Part shown: positions 1 through 9,778 of the stretch, piece after piece
Numbering within the stretch: position 1 is the stretch's first letter
How the letters are laid out: the number at the start of each line of letters is the position of its first letter
From: Novosphingobium sp.
Lineage (GTDB): Bacteria > Pseudomonadota > Alphaproteobacteria > Sphingomonadales > Sphingomonadaceae
DNA: 64,000 nucleotides
Assembly (NCBI RefSeq): GCF_024642085.1
Contig: NZ_JAHEBV010000005.1
Location: 1-64,000 of the forward strand
Direction of reading: 5' to 3'
Position numbers and translations under genes: made by a program
Notes under the pieces: generated by a model
The model's input: only the letters and a program-made list of their open reading frames with translations
What the model was told of the DNA's origin: nothing
The model's database searches: none

Positions 1-744
1 GCGGCGGCCCGGCGGGGCGGTGCGCCCGGCGATGAAACCAGCCATCGGCTTCTTGCGGCCCTTCTTTGCCTCATCGATCAGGAACTGCGCGGCCTGTTCT
101 TCGGCATCGCCGCCGATCTCGCCGATCATGATGATCGACTTGGTCGCGTCATCGGCCAGGAACAGTTCCAGCACGTCGATGAAATTGGTGCCGTTGACCG
201 GATCGCCGCCGATGCCGACCGCAGTGGTCTGGCCCAGGCCAATGTTTGTGGTCTGGAACACCGCTTCATAAGTCAGCGTGCCTGAGCGGCTGACCACGCC
301 GACGCTGCCCGCCTTGAAGATCGAACCCGGCATGATCCCGATCTTGCATTCGTTCGGGGTCAGCACGCCGGGGCAGTTGGGGCCGATCAGGCGGCTCTTG
401 CTGCCCGACAGCGCGCGCTTCACGCGCACCATGTCGAGCACCGGGATGCCCTCGGTGATGCAGACGATCAGCTCGATCCCGGCGTCGATCGCCTCAAGGA
501 TGGCGTCAGCCGCGCCCGGAGGGGGAACGTAGATGCACGAAGCGGTGGCGCCGGTTGCGGCCTTGGCCTCGGCCACGCTGTCGAACTGCGGCAGCCCGAT
601 GTGGACCTGCCCGCCTTTGCCCGGCGTAACGCCTGCAACCATCTGGGTGCCGTAATCCAGCGCCGCCTGGGTGTGGAATGACCCGGTCGCGCCGGTCATC
701 CCCTGGGTAATGACCTTGGTGTTCTTGTTTACGAGGATGCTCAT
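1..744 (-). CDS. sucD: Succinyl-CoA synthetase (ADP-forming) alpha subunit, 3' end cut by window
   Basis: SucD forms the CoA-binding, phospho-histidine half of succinyl-CoA synthetase, the substrate-level phosphorylation step of the TCA cycle. Reverse translation from ATG at 744 gives [18 protein letters not shown], the CoA-binding Rossmann segment, then [20 protein letters not shown] and [12 protein letters not shown], all hallmarks of the family. About 248 residues are inside the window; the usual length is about 290, so the C-terminus with the phosphorylated histidine (GHAGA segment) lies just outside. AGGACAG sits upstream of the ATG as ribosome binding site. mdh lies 100 bp upstream on the same strand, an mdh-suc order usual in alphaproteobacteria. 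Confidence 0.95.
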   Translation of the reverse strand, partial: MSILVNKNTKVITQGMTGATGSFHTQAALDYGTQMVAGVTPGKGGQVHIGLPQFDSVAEAKAATGATASCIYVPPPGAADAILEAIDAGIELIVCITEGIPVLDMVRVKRALSGSKSRLIGPNCPGVLTPNECKIGIMPGSIFKAGSVGVVSRSGTLTYEAVFQTTNIGLGQTTAVGIGGDPVNGTNFIDVLELFLADDATKSIIMIGEIGGDAEEQAAQFLIDEAKKGRKKPMAGFIAGRTAPPGRR

Positions 745-844
745 TCGGTCTGTCCTTGCTGGCGGGCGCGTACTTGCTGGTTTTGGCCTGCTGGTTCTGG
801 CCCGCTAATTTTGGTCCGCTGATGTTCGGCTGTGTCGCGGCAGA

Positions 845-1915
<1,071 letters not shown>

Positions 1916-2038
1916 TCAGGTGCCCTAAGCTGCGCTGCTGTTCATTGCAAGGCACTAAAAGCGCAGGCATTCAGTTATTTCGTGATAATAGTTCGCAATA
2001 GCAAAGGGCAAAAGTCGGATCGCGGATTTCGGCCTTGG

Positions 2039-3961
2039 TCAACCGATCGCGCGCTGCGGATTAAGCTTTTCGCGTTCCTGCGCCAGCAGCATCGCGGCCA
2101 GATAATCGGGCACGGCGCGGCTGAAATAGTAGCCCTGGCCCAGCGTGCAGCCAGCGGCACGCACGGCTTCGACCTGCTCGATCGTCTCCAGCCCTTCGGC
2201 GACGATCTGCATGTCGAGAGTTAAGGCCATTTCCGAAACAGCGCGGATGATCGCTTCGCTTTTCTTGCCCGCGTTGACGCCGGATACGAAACTGCGATCG
2301 ACCTTGATCTTCCCGAACGGATACTTGTTGATGTACCCCAGCGAGGAATAGCCGGTGCCGAAATCATCGAGGGCAAAGCGTACGCCCGCGGCGGACAGCT
2401 CGGCCATGAAATCGTCGGTCTGCTTGGAATGATCGAGCAGCACGGTCTCGGTGATTTCCAGTTCCAGACGGTGGGCCGGCAGCCGTGCTTCGCGCAGCGC
2501 GTTGAGAATGCCCAGCGCCGCACCGGGAGCCTTGATCTGCAGCGGCGAAAGGTTGACCGCGACGGTTACGTCTTCGGGCCACTGCGCCGCGGCGCGGGCA
2601 GCCTGGGCGGTTATCCAGTTGCCCAGCGTGATGATCGCGCCGGTTTCCTCGGCCACGGGGATGAACTCGTCAGGGCGCAATTCGCCCTTTTCGGGATGGA
2701 ACCAGCGAACCAGCGCTTCAAACGCGCGGATCTTGCCGGTTTTCAGGTCGATGATCGGCTGGAAGAAAATCGACAGCTCGTCGCGCTCCATGGCGAGGCG
2801 CAGTTCGGCCTCGATCTCGCGGCGGCGGACCAGCTCGCGGGTCATTTCAGGGTCAAAGAAGCTGGCCTGGTTCCGGCCGTTTACCTTCGCGTGATACAGC
2901 GCAAGGTCGGCGCCCTGCATCAGCGTTTCGATGTCTTCGCCGTCGTGCGGATAAAGGGCGATGCCCATTGAGCAGGCGATTTCCAGGCGGCTTTCGTCGA
3001 TCCGCAGCGGGCGGCTGACTTCGCCCAACAGGGTAAGGGCGATTGTTTCCGCCTCGCGCCGGTCACGCACTTCGCAGGCCAGGATATATTCGTCACCGCC
3101 AAAGCGGCCGATAACGCTGTCTGGCTTTCCCTGGCTGCGCAGGCGATGCGCGACTTCGACCAGCACGCGGTCTCCGGTCTGATGGCCCAGCGCATCGTTC
3201 ACTTCCTTGAACTTGTCGAGATCAAACCAGAACAGCGCGATGTTCGATGTCTTGCGCCAGCGTGCCAGATGTTCGATCAGATGGTGGTTGAGGCCAGCGC
3301 GGTTCAGCAGACCGGTGACCACGTCGGTCCGGGCCAGAACCTGCATCTTTTCAGCCAGCCGCGCGCTGGTTTCAGCGGCGGAAACCGAATCGCGAAGCGT
3401 CCGGAAAATCTGGAAGGCGATCGACATCATGCCCATGAAGGCGATGACGATGGCTACCGCCAGCGCCTTGGTTGCCAGATCATCCTGCCGCCACAAGGCA
3501 ATACAGATCGGCGCAAAGGTCAGCACCATGCCCCAAACCGCAATCGCCGGCCGGCCGGCATTGCGCGATGACATGCCGCTGCCATAACCGATCGCGTAAC
3601 AGATGATCAGCATCTGGGCCGGGCCGGGCAGATCGTATTCGACCGTCATGCCGCCAAGAACGCCGACCACCAGGCAGTATGAAAATGCGCCCAGCTGGTA
3701 AATCCGTTCCAGCCATGCGGTGTCCCGGCCAACCAGCCACGGCAGAGCCAGAGCCATGGTGACGCGCAAAGCGCCGATGGCGGAAAGGGCGACAGCGGTA
3801 TCGAAAATTACATTTACGTTGGAATAGGACGCGGCAATCAGCGCGGCAATTATACCGTTGGCAGCCCCCGTAAACAGGGTGCCGGGATGGGTGTACAGGT
3901 TGGCGACGAGGGTCCGGCGAACCCTGTCGTCAATCGCGTTGGTACGAAACAATACCCGCAA
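2039..3961 (-). CDS. Membrane GGDEF-EAL protein (putative c-di-GMP synthase/phosphodiesterase)
   Basis: The 640-residue protein has a hydrophobic N-terminal region of about 190 residues with roughly six membrane segments and no recognised sensor domain. A GGDEF domain (about 205-370) and an EAL domain (about 385-630) follow. The cyclase signature reads GGDEY at 288-292 and looks active. The EAL half keeps FEALVRW (EAL at 415-417), DDFGTGYS at 532-539 and KVDRSFV, so the phosphodiesterase half also looks intact. The RxxD inhibitory site expected just before GGDEF is absent (GKPD occupies that place), so product inhibition by this route is unlikely. Net activity cannot be told from sequence. 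The gene stands alone between mdh and a small conserved gene. Confidence 0.92.
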   Translation of the reverse strand: MRVLFRTNAIDDRVRRTLVANLYTHPGTLFTGAANGIIAALIAASYSNVNVIFDTAVALSAIGALRVTMALALPWLVGRDTAWLERIYQLGAFSYCLVVGVLGGMTVEYDLPGPAQMLIICYAIGYGSGMSSRNAGRPAIAVWGMVLTFAPICIALWRQDDLATKALAVAIVIAFMGMMSIAFQIFRTLRDSVSAAETSARLAEKMQVLARTDVVTGLLNRAGLNHHLIEHLARWRKTSNIALFWFDLDKFKEVNDALGHQTGDRVLVEVAHRLRSQGKPDSVIGRFGGDEYILACEVRDRREAETIALTLLGEVSRPLRIDESRLEIACSMGIALYPHDGEDIETLMQGADLALYHAKVNGRNQASFFDPEMTRELVRRREIEAELRLAMERDELSIFFQPIIDLKTGKIRAFEALVRWFHPEKGELRPDEFIPVAEETGAIITLGNWITAQAARAAAQWPEDVTVAVNLSPLQIKAPGAALGILNALREARLPAHRLELEITETVLLDHSKQTDDFMAELSAAGVRFALDDFGTGYSSLGYINKYPFGKIKVDRSFVSGVNAGKKSEAIIRAVSEMALTLDMQIVAEGLETIEQVEAVRAAGCTLGQGYYFSRAVPDYLAAMLLAQEREKLNPQRAIG

Positions 3962-4093
3962 AAGGGTGCGCCAGCGCTTGATGACTGTACTCCAAACCGG
4001 TCCGATTTCGGCAGTAGCGCGGACACGTCACTGTTTGGTTAACGCCGTCTTACGGTATCGTCGAACCGGCGCGGTCAAGCCGCGCAGATCAGG

Positions 4094-4405
4094 CTAACCC
4101 GCGTGTTTGCCCGATCGCGCAGCCAGCGCATCGGCCATCCGGCCATCCAGCGTTCGGCAGATCGCCAGCCAGTGGAGATAGGCACCGCGATCATTGGCAA
4201 AAAACGCCTTCTGCGCTTCATCGCGGGCGATGCTGGCCGCGGCCAGGCCGTGACGGGCAAAATGCTTCAGCGCATCGCCCAGAACCGGATCGCGACCGCC
4301 CGGCGCCGCATTGTCATTCGCGGCCCGCTGCACCACCCGCCGCTGCTGGACAGGGCTGAAAAACAACGGGGCGGCAGGGCAGACGGCGGCAAGGCGAATG
4401 GTCAT
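4094..4405 (-). CDS. Small conserved protein of unknown function
   Basis: 103 residues starting MTIRLAAVCPAAPLFF. The middle carries QRRVVQRAANDN, a motif that recurs in small sphingomonad proteins, and the C-terminal half is alpha-helical with DEAQKAFFANDRGAYLHWLAICRTLDGRMADAL. No enzyme motif, signal peptide or membrane segment is convincing. The frame stays open upstream to about 4906, but that part overlaps the well-supported SleB gene and reads as low-complexity Arg/Pro/Ser, so ATG 4405 is chosen. Function unknown. Confidence 0.65.
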   Translation of the reverse strand: MTIRLAAVCPAAPLFFSPVQQRRVVQRAANDNAAPGGRDPVLGDALKHFARHGLAAASIARDEAQKAFFANDRGAYLHWLAICRTLDGRMADALAARSGKHAG

Positions 4406-4523
4406 GGTAGGCTGCGACTCCGGATTTTTTATCGTTGCGGAGAAGCCGCTTACGGCAAGGTCCGCTAAGCCTTTGTAAGAGGCTATGGTTTCTGCCCGTT
4501 TACCATTCCGGCGCGGGCCGGTG

Positions 4524-5675
4524 TCACGTGCCTGGCTGGGCGATCCAGCGTCCCGAGTTTTCGTATTCGGGGCGCACTTGCTGGGTCTGGGGCAGCTTGT
4601 CGCCGCGGTACTGGGTATCGCCGCCGCGCCGCACAATCTCGGCCGAATAGGCGGGGGGCGGAGCCGCACGAACCGGCGCGCCAGACGCATCGACGGGTGC
4701 CGCCCCCGGGCTGCCTTGCGCTGTCTTGAGCCCGGCTTCGAAGGCGCGGGCAAGGGCCAGCGGATCAAGGCTGGGGTCGGGCAACTTGTCTGCCGCCGCG
4801 TTGCGCGGGTGCGGCGCGGCCAGCGGCTCTCCTCCGGCATAGGCGAAGCGGAAATTGGATGCATCGCCTGCGCGGCTGCGCCAGCGGAAAAAGATGTGCG
4901 CGCCAATCGTGCGGATCTGGTTCATGTCAGCGTCCCACGCGGGATGAACGGCGATGGTGTGGTAATGGGTGGCAAGGCCCACGCTGGGTTCGACCTGGCC
5001 CGACAGGGCGGCCAAGGCCACGCCCAACGCCCGCTGCCAGAAAAAGCGGCTGGGCACGCGGGCCAGCGATCCATCGCAGGTAAAACTGAACTGGCAGCCG
5101 GTCCGCCGTTCCGAACCCTGGTAGACCACGCCGCACACAGTGCCGGGGAAGGACGGGTGGGCAACCCGGTTGAGGATGACCTGCGCCACGGCGCGCTGGC
5201 CTTGGTCGGGTTCGCTCGCCGCCTCGTAATACACAGCGGCGGTCAGGCATTCGAGCGCGCGACTGCGGTCGACGCCGCTGTTGTCGACGCGCAGCGCGCG
5301 GGCCACGGGGCCGATTACGGGATCGAAAATGGTCGGGGCGTCTTCAGCGTCGGAATGGATTCCTTCCCCGATCTGCGGCAGCGGATCCTGGGTCAGGTAA
5401 TAGAACGCCGATCCGGGAAAACTATCGCCGGTCTTTTCGAACGGCATTGGTTCAACCGCGGTTTCGGTATGTGCCGCATTGCCGATGTCGAAGGCGCGCC
5501 AATCGTCCGGGGCGGCCAGGGCCGGGACGGCTATCGCCGCCAGCAGCACGGCCAGCCGCCGCCCAAAGTGCCGCCGCCGCTGGCGCTGGCCAACCGTGCG
5601 CACGCCCCGGCGCGGCAGCTTCGCGGAAAAATCCCGCGGCCGCGTTTCCAGGGCAAAGGCGTGGCTCAGATCCAT
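4524..5675 (-). CDS. SleB-family cell wall hydrolase (exported)
   Basis: 383 residues. A basic N-terminus (QRQRRRHFGRR) precedes one hydrophobic segment LAVLLAAIAVPALAA (about 40-55), which acts as signal peptide or anchor, so the enzyme should sit in the periplasm. The hydrolase_2 (SleB/CwlJ) core follows at about 140-265: ALECLTAAVYYEAASEPD with the conserved catalytic Glu, then QRAVAQVILNRVAHPSFP, CGVVYQGS, CQFSFTCDG and ATHYHT. This family splits peptidoglycan as a lytic transglycosylase or related muramidase. The C-terminal 100 residues are Pro/Ala-rich and probably unstructured. In Gram-negative alphaproteobacteria it is a wall remodelling enzyme, not a spore germination enzyme. Confidence 0.88.
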   Translation of the reverse strand: MDLSHAFALETRPRDFSAKLPRRGVRTVGQRQRRRHFGRRLAVLLAAIAVPALAAPDDWRAFDIGNAAHTETAVEPMPFEKTGDSFPGSAFYYLTQDPLPQIGEGIHSDAEDAPTIFDPVIGPVARALRVDNSGVDRSRALECLTAAVYYEAASEPDQGQRAVAQVILNRVAHPSFPGTVCGVVYQGSERRTGCQFSFTCDGSLARVPSRFFWQRALGVALAALSGQVEPSVGLATHYHTIAVHPAWDADMNQIRTIGAHIFFRWRSRAGDASNFRFAYAGGEPLAAPHPRNAAADKLPDPSLDPLALARAFEAGLKTAQGSPGAAPVDASGAPVRAAPPPAYSAEIVRRGGDTQYRGDKLPQTQQVRPEYENSGRWIAQPGT

Positions 5676-5849
5676 CGGTCCTCAATTGCTAGCAAGGCGC
5701 GCCATGGCGCGTAGTCCAGACGGTTCCCCGCTGCCACCGCGCTGATCGGCGCGTGCCAAAGGGGGACGTCCCGGCGCGATAACGTGAAGCGGTTAAGAAT
5801 TGCGCCAAGGCTTGCCTGCGCCGGTTGCGGGGACTAGGGACCAGCCCAC

Positions 5850-6020
5850 GTCATGGGTTGCCGGTTTGCCCCGGCCTAAGAGGGAAGCAGGGGACAAACC
5901 TGCGCTGCCCCCGCAACTGTGACCGGGGAGCCTGCTTCCATCATGCCACTGGTCTGCGGACCGGGAAGGCGGGAGCAAGCCTTGATCCGGGAGCCAGGAG
6001 ACCTGCCGGTGACGGTCGTT
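5850..6020 (+). promoter_or_regulatory. Cobalamin (adenosylcobalamin) riboswitch
   Basis: The leader of btuB carries the full set of B12-riboswitch landmarks in order: GCCGGTTTGCC, AAGAGGGAAGC, the CCCCCGCAACTGTGACCGG core, TGCCACTGG, and the B12 box GCCAGGAGACCTGCCGG at about 5993-6009. It lies about 100 bp before the btuB start, so bound cobalamin is expected to shut off btuBFCD, probably by hiding the ribosome binding site (GGAGG at 6110-6114), because no clear U-tailed terminator is seen. The remaining non-coding DNA from 5676 to 5849 presumably holds the promoter; nothing else was recognised there. Confidence 0.95.
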
Positions 6021-6120
6021 CCGCAGCCGGGCGGGGTGTACCGGATTGCAGCGTGGAACCGCGACTTCGTGCGGGGCCGCTAGCCATGAACGGCATTCGT
6101 TCATTGCTGGAGGTTTGCCT

Positions 6121-7998
6121 GTGAAGTATCTGTTTTATCCGTTATTACTGTCTACCGCTGCCTCTGCCGCGCAGGCGCAGGATTTGCCCGGTCCATGCAA
6201 GGCCGCAGAGTGCGTTCCGGACGGGATCATCCTGCCGGTGCGGCGCGTGAGCGAGGGCGAAATCATCGTCGTGGCCACTGGCAACCGCGAAACGATCGAG
6301 CAAACCGGGCAAGCGGTAGGGGTGATTGTCGCCGATGAAATCGCAAGGGTGCAAGGCGCGGATCTGACCAGAGTGCTTGAACGGCTGCCGGGGGTGACTT
6401 TCACGCGCAACGGCGGTTTGGGCAGCACCACCGGATTGTTCGTGCGCGGTGCCAATTCCGAACAGTTGCTGGTGCTGGTTGACGGGGTTCGGATGGAAGA
6501 CACGGCCGCGCCTTCCGGCGGATTTGACCTTGGCACCTTGACCACCGCCGGGATCGGCAAGATCGAGCTGCTGCGCGGATCAAACTCGGTCGCCTGGGGT
6601 TCGGCGGCGATCGGCGGCGTGCTGGCGGTAAGCAGCGATGTCCGCCCCGGCCTGCGCGCTGCCGTTGAATATGGCAGCAACGCCAGCCGTGCGGCCACTG
6701 CCAGTGGCACCTTGACGCGGGACGACAGTTATCTGTCGCTAAGCACAGGCTACACCCAAAGTGACGGGATTTCCGCGCTTGCCGGGGGCGCCGAACCCGA
6801 TGGATTTCGCCAGTGGACAGCAAGCGCCAAAGGCAAGCTGGCCATTGGCGGCGATCTGGCGCTGGTCGGTGCCGGGCGCTATGCCGACAGCCGCATCGAT
6901 TTTGACGGGTTTCCGCCGCCCGACTATCTGTTTGCCGATACACCGGAATACCAGACAACGCGGCAGGCTTCGGGCCGCACCGGGCTGGAATACCGGGGCC
7001 AGCACATGTCGCTTGATGCCGGTGTTGCCCTGTCGGACACGCGGCGATCTTATTTCGACCCGACCTATCAAGCCGCATCAAACTTTGACACGGCCGGCCG
7101 CAGCCTGCGCGCCGATGTCAGTAGCCGGATCGAACTGGCCGATGCTGTGGCGCTCAGCGTGGGGGCGGACAGCGAATGGACGCGCTTCGATACCACGTTC
7201 GATCCGCGCCGCACCGCACGGCTGGCCAGCGGGCATGCGCTGATCGCTTATCGCGGCGGCCGGCACCTCAATTTGACCGCTGGACTGCGATACGACGATC
7301 ATGACCGGTTCGGCGGGCGGTGGAGCTTTGGCGCCGACGGCGCACTGTACCTGGGCGCGGGCTGGCGGGTGCGCGGATCGTTTGGGCAGGGGTTCAAGGC
7401 GCCGACACTGTACCAGCTCTACGGCTATGGCGGGAACAACCGCCTGAGGCCGGAAACCAGCGAAAGTTTCGACATCGGGCTGGAACAGGGCGACCGCAAC
7501 GGGCCGTTGCACCTGGCAGTGACCCTGTTCCGCCGCGACAGCCGCGATCTTATTTCGTACCTTTTCCCAAGCGGCTATTTCAACACGGCAAAAGCCCGCG
7601 CCCAGGGCGTGGAAGTGGAGGCCGCGGCACGGGTCAGCGCCCGCGTTACGGCCAGCGCTGCGTACACTTATGTCGAGGCGACGGACCGGGACACTGGCGG
7701 CGACCTGGCCCGCCGCCCGCGCCATGCGCTGACGGCATCGCTTGACTGGAACACGCCGCTGGCCGGACTGGTGCTGGGCGCGGATATGCGGCTGGTTGGT
7801 GACAGCTTTGACGATGCCGCCAACGCCGTGCCGCTGGATGGTTATGCGCTGGCCACTGTGCGTGCGTCACTTCCGGTCGGTCAGCATATCGAACTGTTCG
7901 GGCGAATCGAAAATGTGACCGACGCGCGCTATCAGGTCGCGGCGGGCTATGGCACTTATGGCCGCTCGGCCTATGCCGGGGCGCGTCTGCGGTGGTGA
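6121..7998 (+). CDS. btuB: TonB-dependent vitamin B12 outer-membrane receptor
   Basis: Outer-membrane porin-like receptor that pulls cobalamin into the periplasm using TonB energy. From GTG 6121 the product has 625 residues: signal peptide KYLFYPLLLSTAASAAQAQ, a TonB-box-like EIIVVATGNRE, a plug domain (GADLTRVLERLPGVTFTRNGG, FVRGANSEQLLVLVDGVRM, IELLRGSNSVAWGS) and a barrel ending in ...YAGARLRW, the aromatic C-terminus needed for outer-membrane insertion. GTG is preferred over an ATG 75 bases upstream because GGAGG lies 6 nt before it and the signal peptide starts right there. The riboswitch in its leader and btuFCD downstream fix the substrate as a cobamide. Confidence 0.95.
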   Translation: MKYLFYPLLLSTAASAAQAQDLPGPCKAAECVPDGIILPVRRVSEGEIIVVATGNRETIEQTGQAVGVIVADEIARVQGADLTRVLERLPGVTFTRNGGLGSTTGLFVRGANSEQLLVLVDGVRMEDTAAPSGGFDLGTLTTAGIGKIELLRGSNSVAWGSAAIGGVLAVSSDVRPGLRAAVEYGSNASRAATASGTLTRDDSYLSLSTGYTQSDGISALAGGAEPDGFRQWTASAKGKLAIGGDLALVGAGRYADSRIDFDGFPPPDYLFADTPEYQTTRQASGRTGLEYRGQHMSLDAGVALSDTRRSYFDPTYQAASNFDTAGRSLRADVSSRIELADAVALSVGADSEWTRFDTTFDPRRTARLASGHALIAYRGGRHLNLTAGLRYDDHDRFGGRWSFGADGALYLGAGWRVRGSFGQGFKAPTLYQLYGYGGNNRLRPETSESFDIGLEQGDRNGPLHLAVTLFRRDSRDLISYLFPSGYFNTAKARAQGVEVEAAARVSARVTASAAYTYVEATDRDTGGDLARRPRHALTASLDWNTPLAGLVLGADMRLVGDSFDDAANAVPLDGYALATVRASLPVGQHIELFGRIENVTDARYQVAAGYGTYGRSAYAGARLRW

Positions 7999-8819
7999 TC
8001 CGGGCTGCGGCCCTGATCGCCTTGACGCTGGGCGGCTGCACCGCCGCTGCGGCGCCGCAGGCGGCGGGTCCGCGCCCCACCTTTGTCAGCCTTAACCCCT
8101 GTACCGACGCAATCCTGGCAGAGGTTGCCGATCCCGCACAGATCCTGGCGATTTCACACTACAGCCACAACCCTGCCGCCAGTTCGATGGACAGCGCCAC
8201 CGCGCGCCAATTCCGCAGCGTAGGCGACGGGGTAGAGGAAGTGATCGCGCTGCATCCCGATGTGGTGGTGGCCAGCACTTACCTGCCGCCCGCCGCCCGC
8301 GCGGCGCTGGCGCGGCTGGGCATGCGGACCAAGCTGGTGGGGATTGCCGCCACCGTAGAAGATAGCAAGGCCCAGGTCCGCATGCTGGCCGCGCTGGCCG
8401 GGCATCCCGCGCGGGGTGCGGCGCTGAACGCGCGGATCGACGCCGCGATTGCTGCATCCGCTGCTCCGCCGGGGCCAAGACTGCCCGCCGTGGTATGGCA
8501 ATCGGGCGGGATCGTGGCCGGCGAAGACACGCTGGTTTCGGCCATGATGGCCCATGCCGGATTTGCCAACCTGGCCGCGCGGCGCGGGATGCGGCAGGCC
8601 GATGCCATGCCGCTGGAAGCGATGCTGGCCGATCCGCCGCGCGTGATCTTCACCGCTGGCAGTCCGGCGGCGCAGGAAGACCGGATGCTGCGCCACCCGG
8701 CGCTGGACACACTGGCCGGCGTCACCCGCGCGCCGCTGGGCAGCGCGCTGCTTTATTGCGGCGGGCCCACCATCATTCGCGCGGCTGAGCGGCTGGCATA
8801 CGTCAGGCGCAGCCTGTGA
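7995..8819 (+). CDS. btuF: Cobalamin ABC transporter substrate-binding protein
   Basis: Captures cobalamin in the periplasm and hands it to BtuCD. About 274 residues, starting MIRAAALIALTLGGC; LGGC is a lipobox, so this is probably a lipoprotein. The body has the class III binding-protein fold: FVSLNPCTDAILAEV, HYSHNPAASS, VIALHPDVVVAS, LGMRTKLVGIAATVEDSKAQVRML, then a second lobe with AVVWQSGGIVAGEDTLVSAMM. The start is one of two tandem GTG codons (7992 or 7995); 7995 gives the GTGA overlap with the btuB stop that the rest of this operon also uses. Confidence 0.92.
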   Translation: MIRAAALIALTLGGCTAAAAPQAAGPRPTFVSLNPCTDAILAEVADPAQILAISHYSHNPAASSMDSATARQFRSVGDGVEEVIALHPDVVVASTYLPPAARAALARLGMRTKLVGIAATVEDSKAQVRMLAALAGHPARGAALNARIDAAIAASAAPPGPRLPAVVWQSGGIVAGEDTLVSAMMAHAGFANLAARRGMRQADAMPLEAMLADPPRVIFTAGSPAAQEDRMLRHPALDTLAGVTRAPLGSALLYCGGPTIIRAAERLAYVRRSL

Positions 8820-9778
8820 CCCGGCTTAACCGGATCTTGCTGGCGCTGCTGGCCCTGGCGGTGCCGCTGTCGCTGCTGGCGGGCCGGGTGTGGCTTGATC
8901 CGTTGGCCGATTTGCCAGCCAACGCGCTTATAATCATAACTGAACTGCGTTTGCCGCGGGCTGTGCTGGCGCTGCTGGTGGGCGGCGGGCTGGGTGCAGC
9001 CGGGGCGGCGATGCAGGGCTATCTGCGCAACCCGCTGGCCGATCCGGGGCTGTTCGGAATTGCGCCCGGCGCGGCGCTGGGCGCGGTGCTGAGCCTGTGG
9101 ACCGGGCTGGCGGCGCAGCCGTGGACGCTGCCCGGTTTTGCCCTGATTGGCGCCGGTGCCGCGATGGCGCTGCTGGCGCTGATTGCCGGGCGCAGCGGAT
9201 CGGTAATCCTGTTTACCCTGGCCGGCATGATGATCGCCAGTCTGGCCGGCGCCTTGATGAGCCTGGCGATCAGCCTGGCTCCGACGCCTTTTGCGTTGAG
9301 TGAAATCGTCACCTGGCTGATGGGCGCGCTGTCTGATCGCAGCTGGAACGATGTGGCCATAGCCGCGCCGTTGTGCCTGGCCGGGATCGTGACGCTGCTG
9401 GCGGCGGGCCGCGCGCTTGATGCGCTGACCCTGGGCGATGAGGTGGCACGATCGCTCGGCATTAATCCGGCGCGGCTGCGGCTGCTGATGATCGCCGGCG
9501 TGGGACTGACCGTGGGCGGCAGCGTGGCGGTGGCGGGGATCATTGGCTTTGTCGGGCTGATCGTGCCGCATCTGGTCCGTCCGTTGACCGACGGGCGCCC
9601 GTCGCAATTGCTGGTCCCCAGCGTACTGGCCGGGGCGCTGTTGCTGCTGATCGCCGATTGCCTGTGCCGGGTATTGCCGCTGGCGGGCGGAGAACTGCGG
9701 CTGGGCATCGCGCTTTCGCTGCTGGGTGCGCCGTTCTTTCTGCGCCTGTTGCTGCGGATGCGGAACGGTCTGGCATGA
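8816..9778 (+). CDS. btuC: Cobalamin ABC transporter permease
   Basis: Inner-membrane permease of the FecCD/BtuC family, 320 residues with about ten hydrophobic segments. Typical family sequence is visible: LRLPRAVLALLVGGGLGAAGAAMQGYLRNPLADPGLFG near residues 40-80, GRSGSVILFTLAGMMI, LMGALSDRSW, and the cytoplasmic coupling region GDEVARSLGINPARLRLL followed by GIIGFVGLIVPHLVR. GTG start shares GTGA with the btuF stop, so translation is coupled. It pairs with BtuD, encoded immediately downstream. Confidence 0.95.
   Translation: MTRLNRILLALLALAVPLSLLAGRVWLDPLADLPANALIIITELRLPRAVLALLVGGGLGAAGAAMQGYLRNPLADPGLFGIAPGAALGAVLSLWTGLAAQPWTLPGFALIGAGAAMALLALIAGRSGSVILFTLAGMMIASLAGALMSLAISLAPTPFALSEIVTWLMGALSDRSWNDVAIAAPLCLAGIVTLLAAGRALDALTLGDEVARSLGINPARLRLLMIAGVGLTVGGSVAVAGIIGFVGLIVPHLVRPLTDGRPSQLLVPSVLAGALLLLIADCLCRVLPLAGGELRLGIALSLLGAPFFLRLLLRMRNGLA

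Noticed and set aside
4094..4906. A 270-residue minus-strand open frame extending the small conserved protein
   Set aside because: The upstream 500 bases overlap the SleB hydrolase and read as Arg/Pro/Ser-rich low-complexity sequence; only the part from ATG 4405 looks like a gene.
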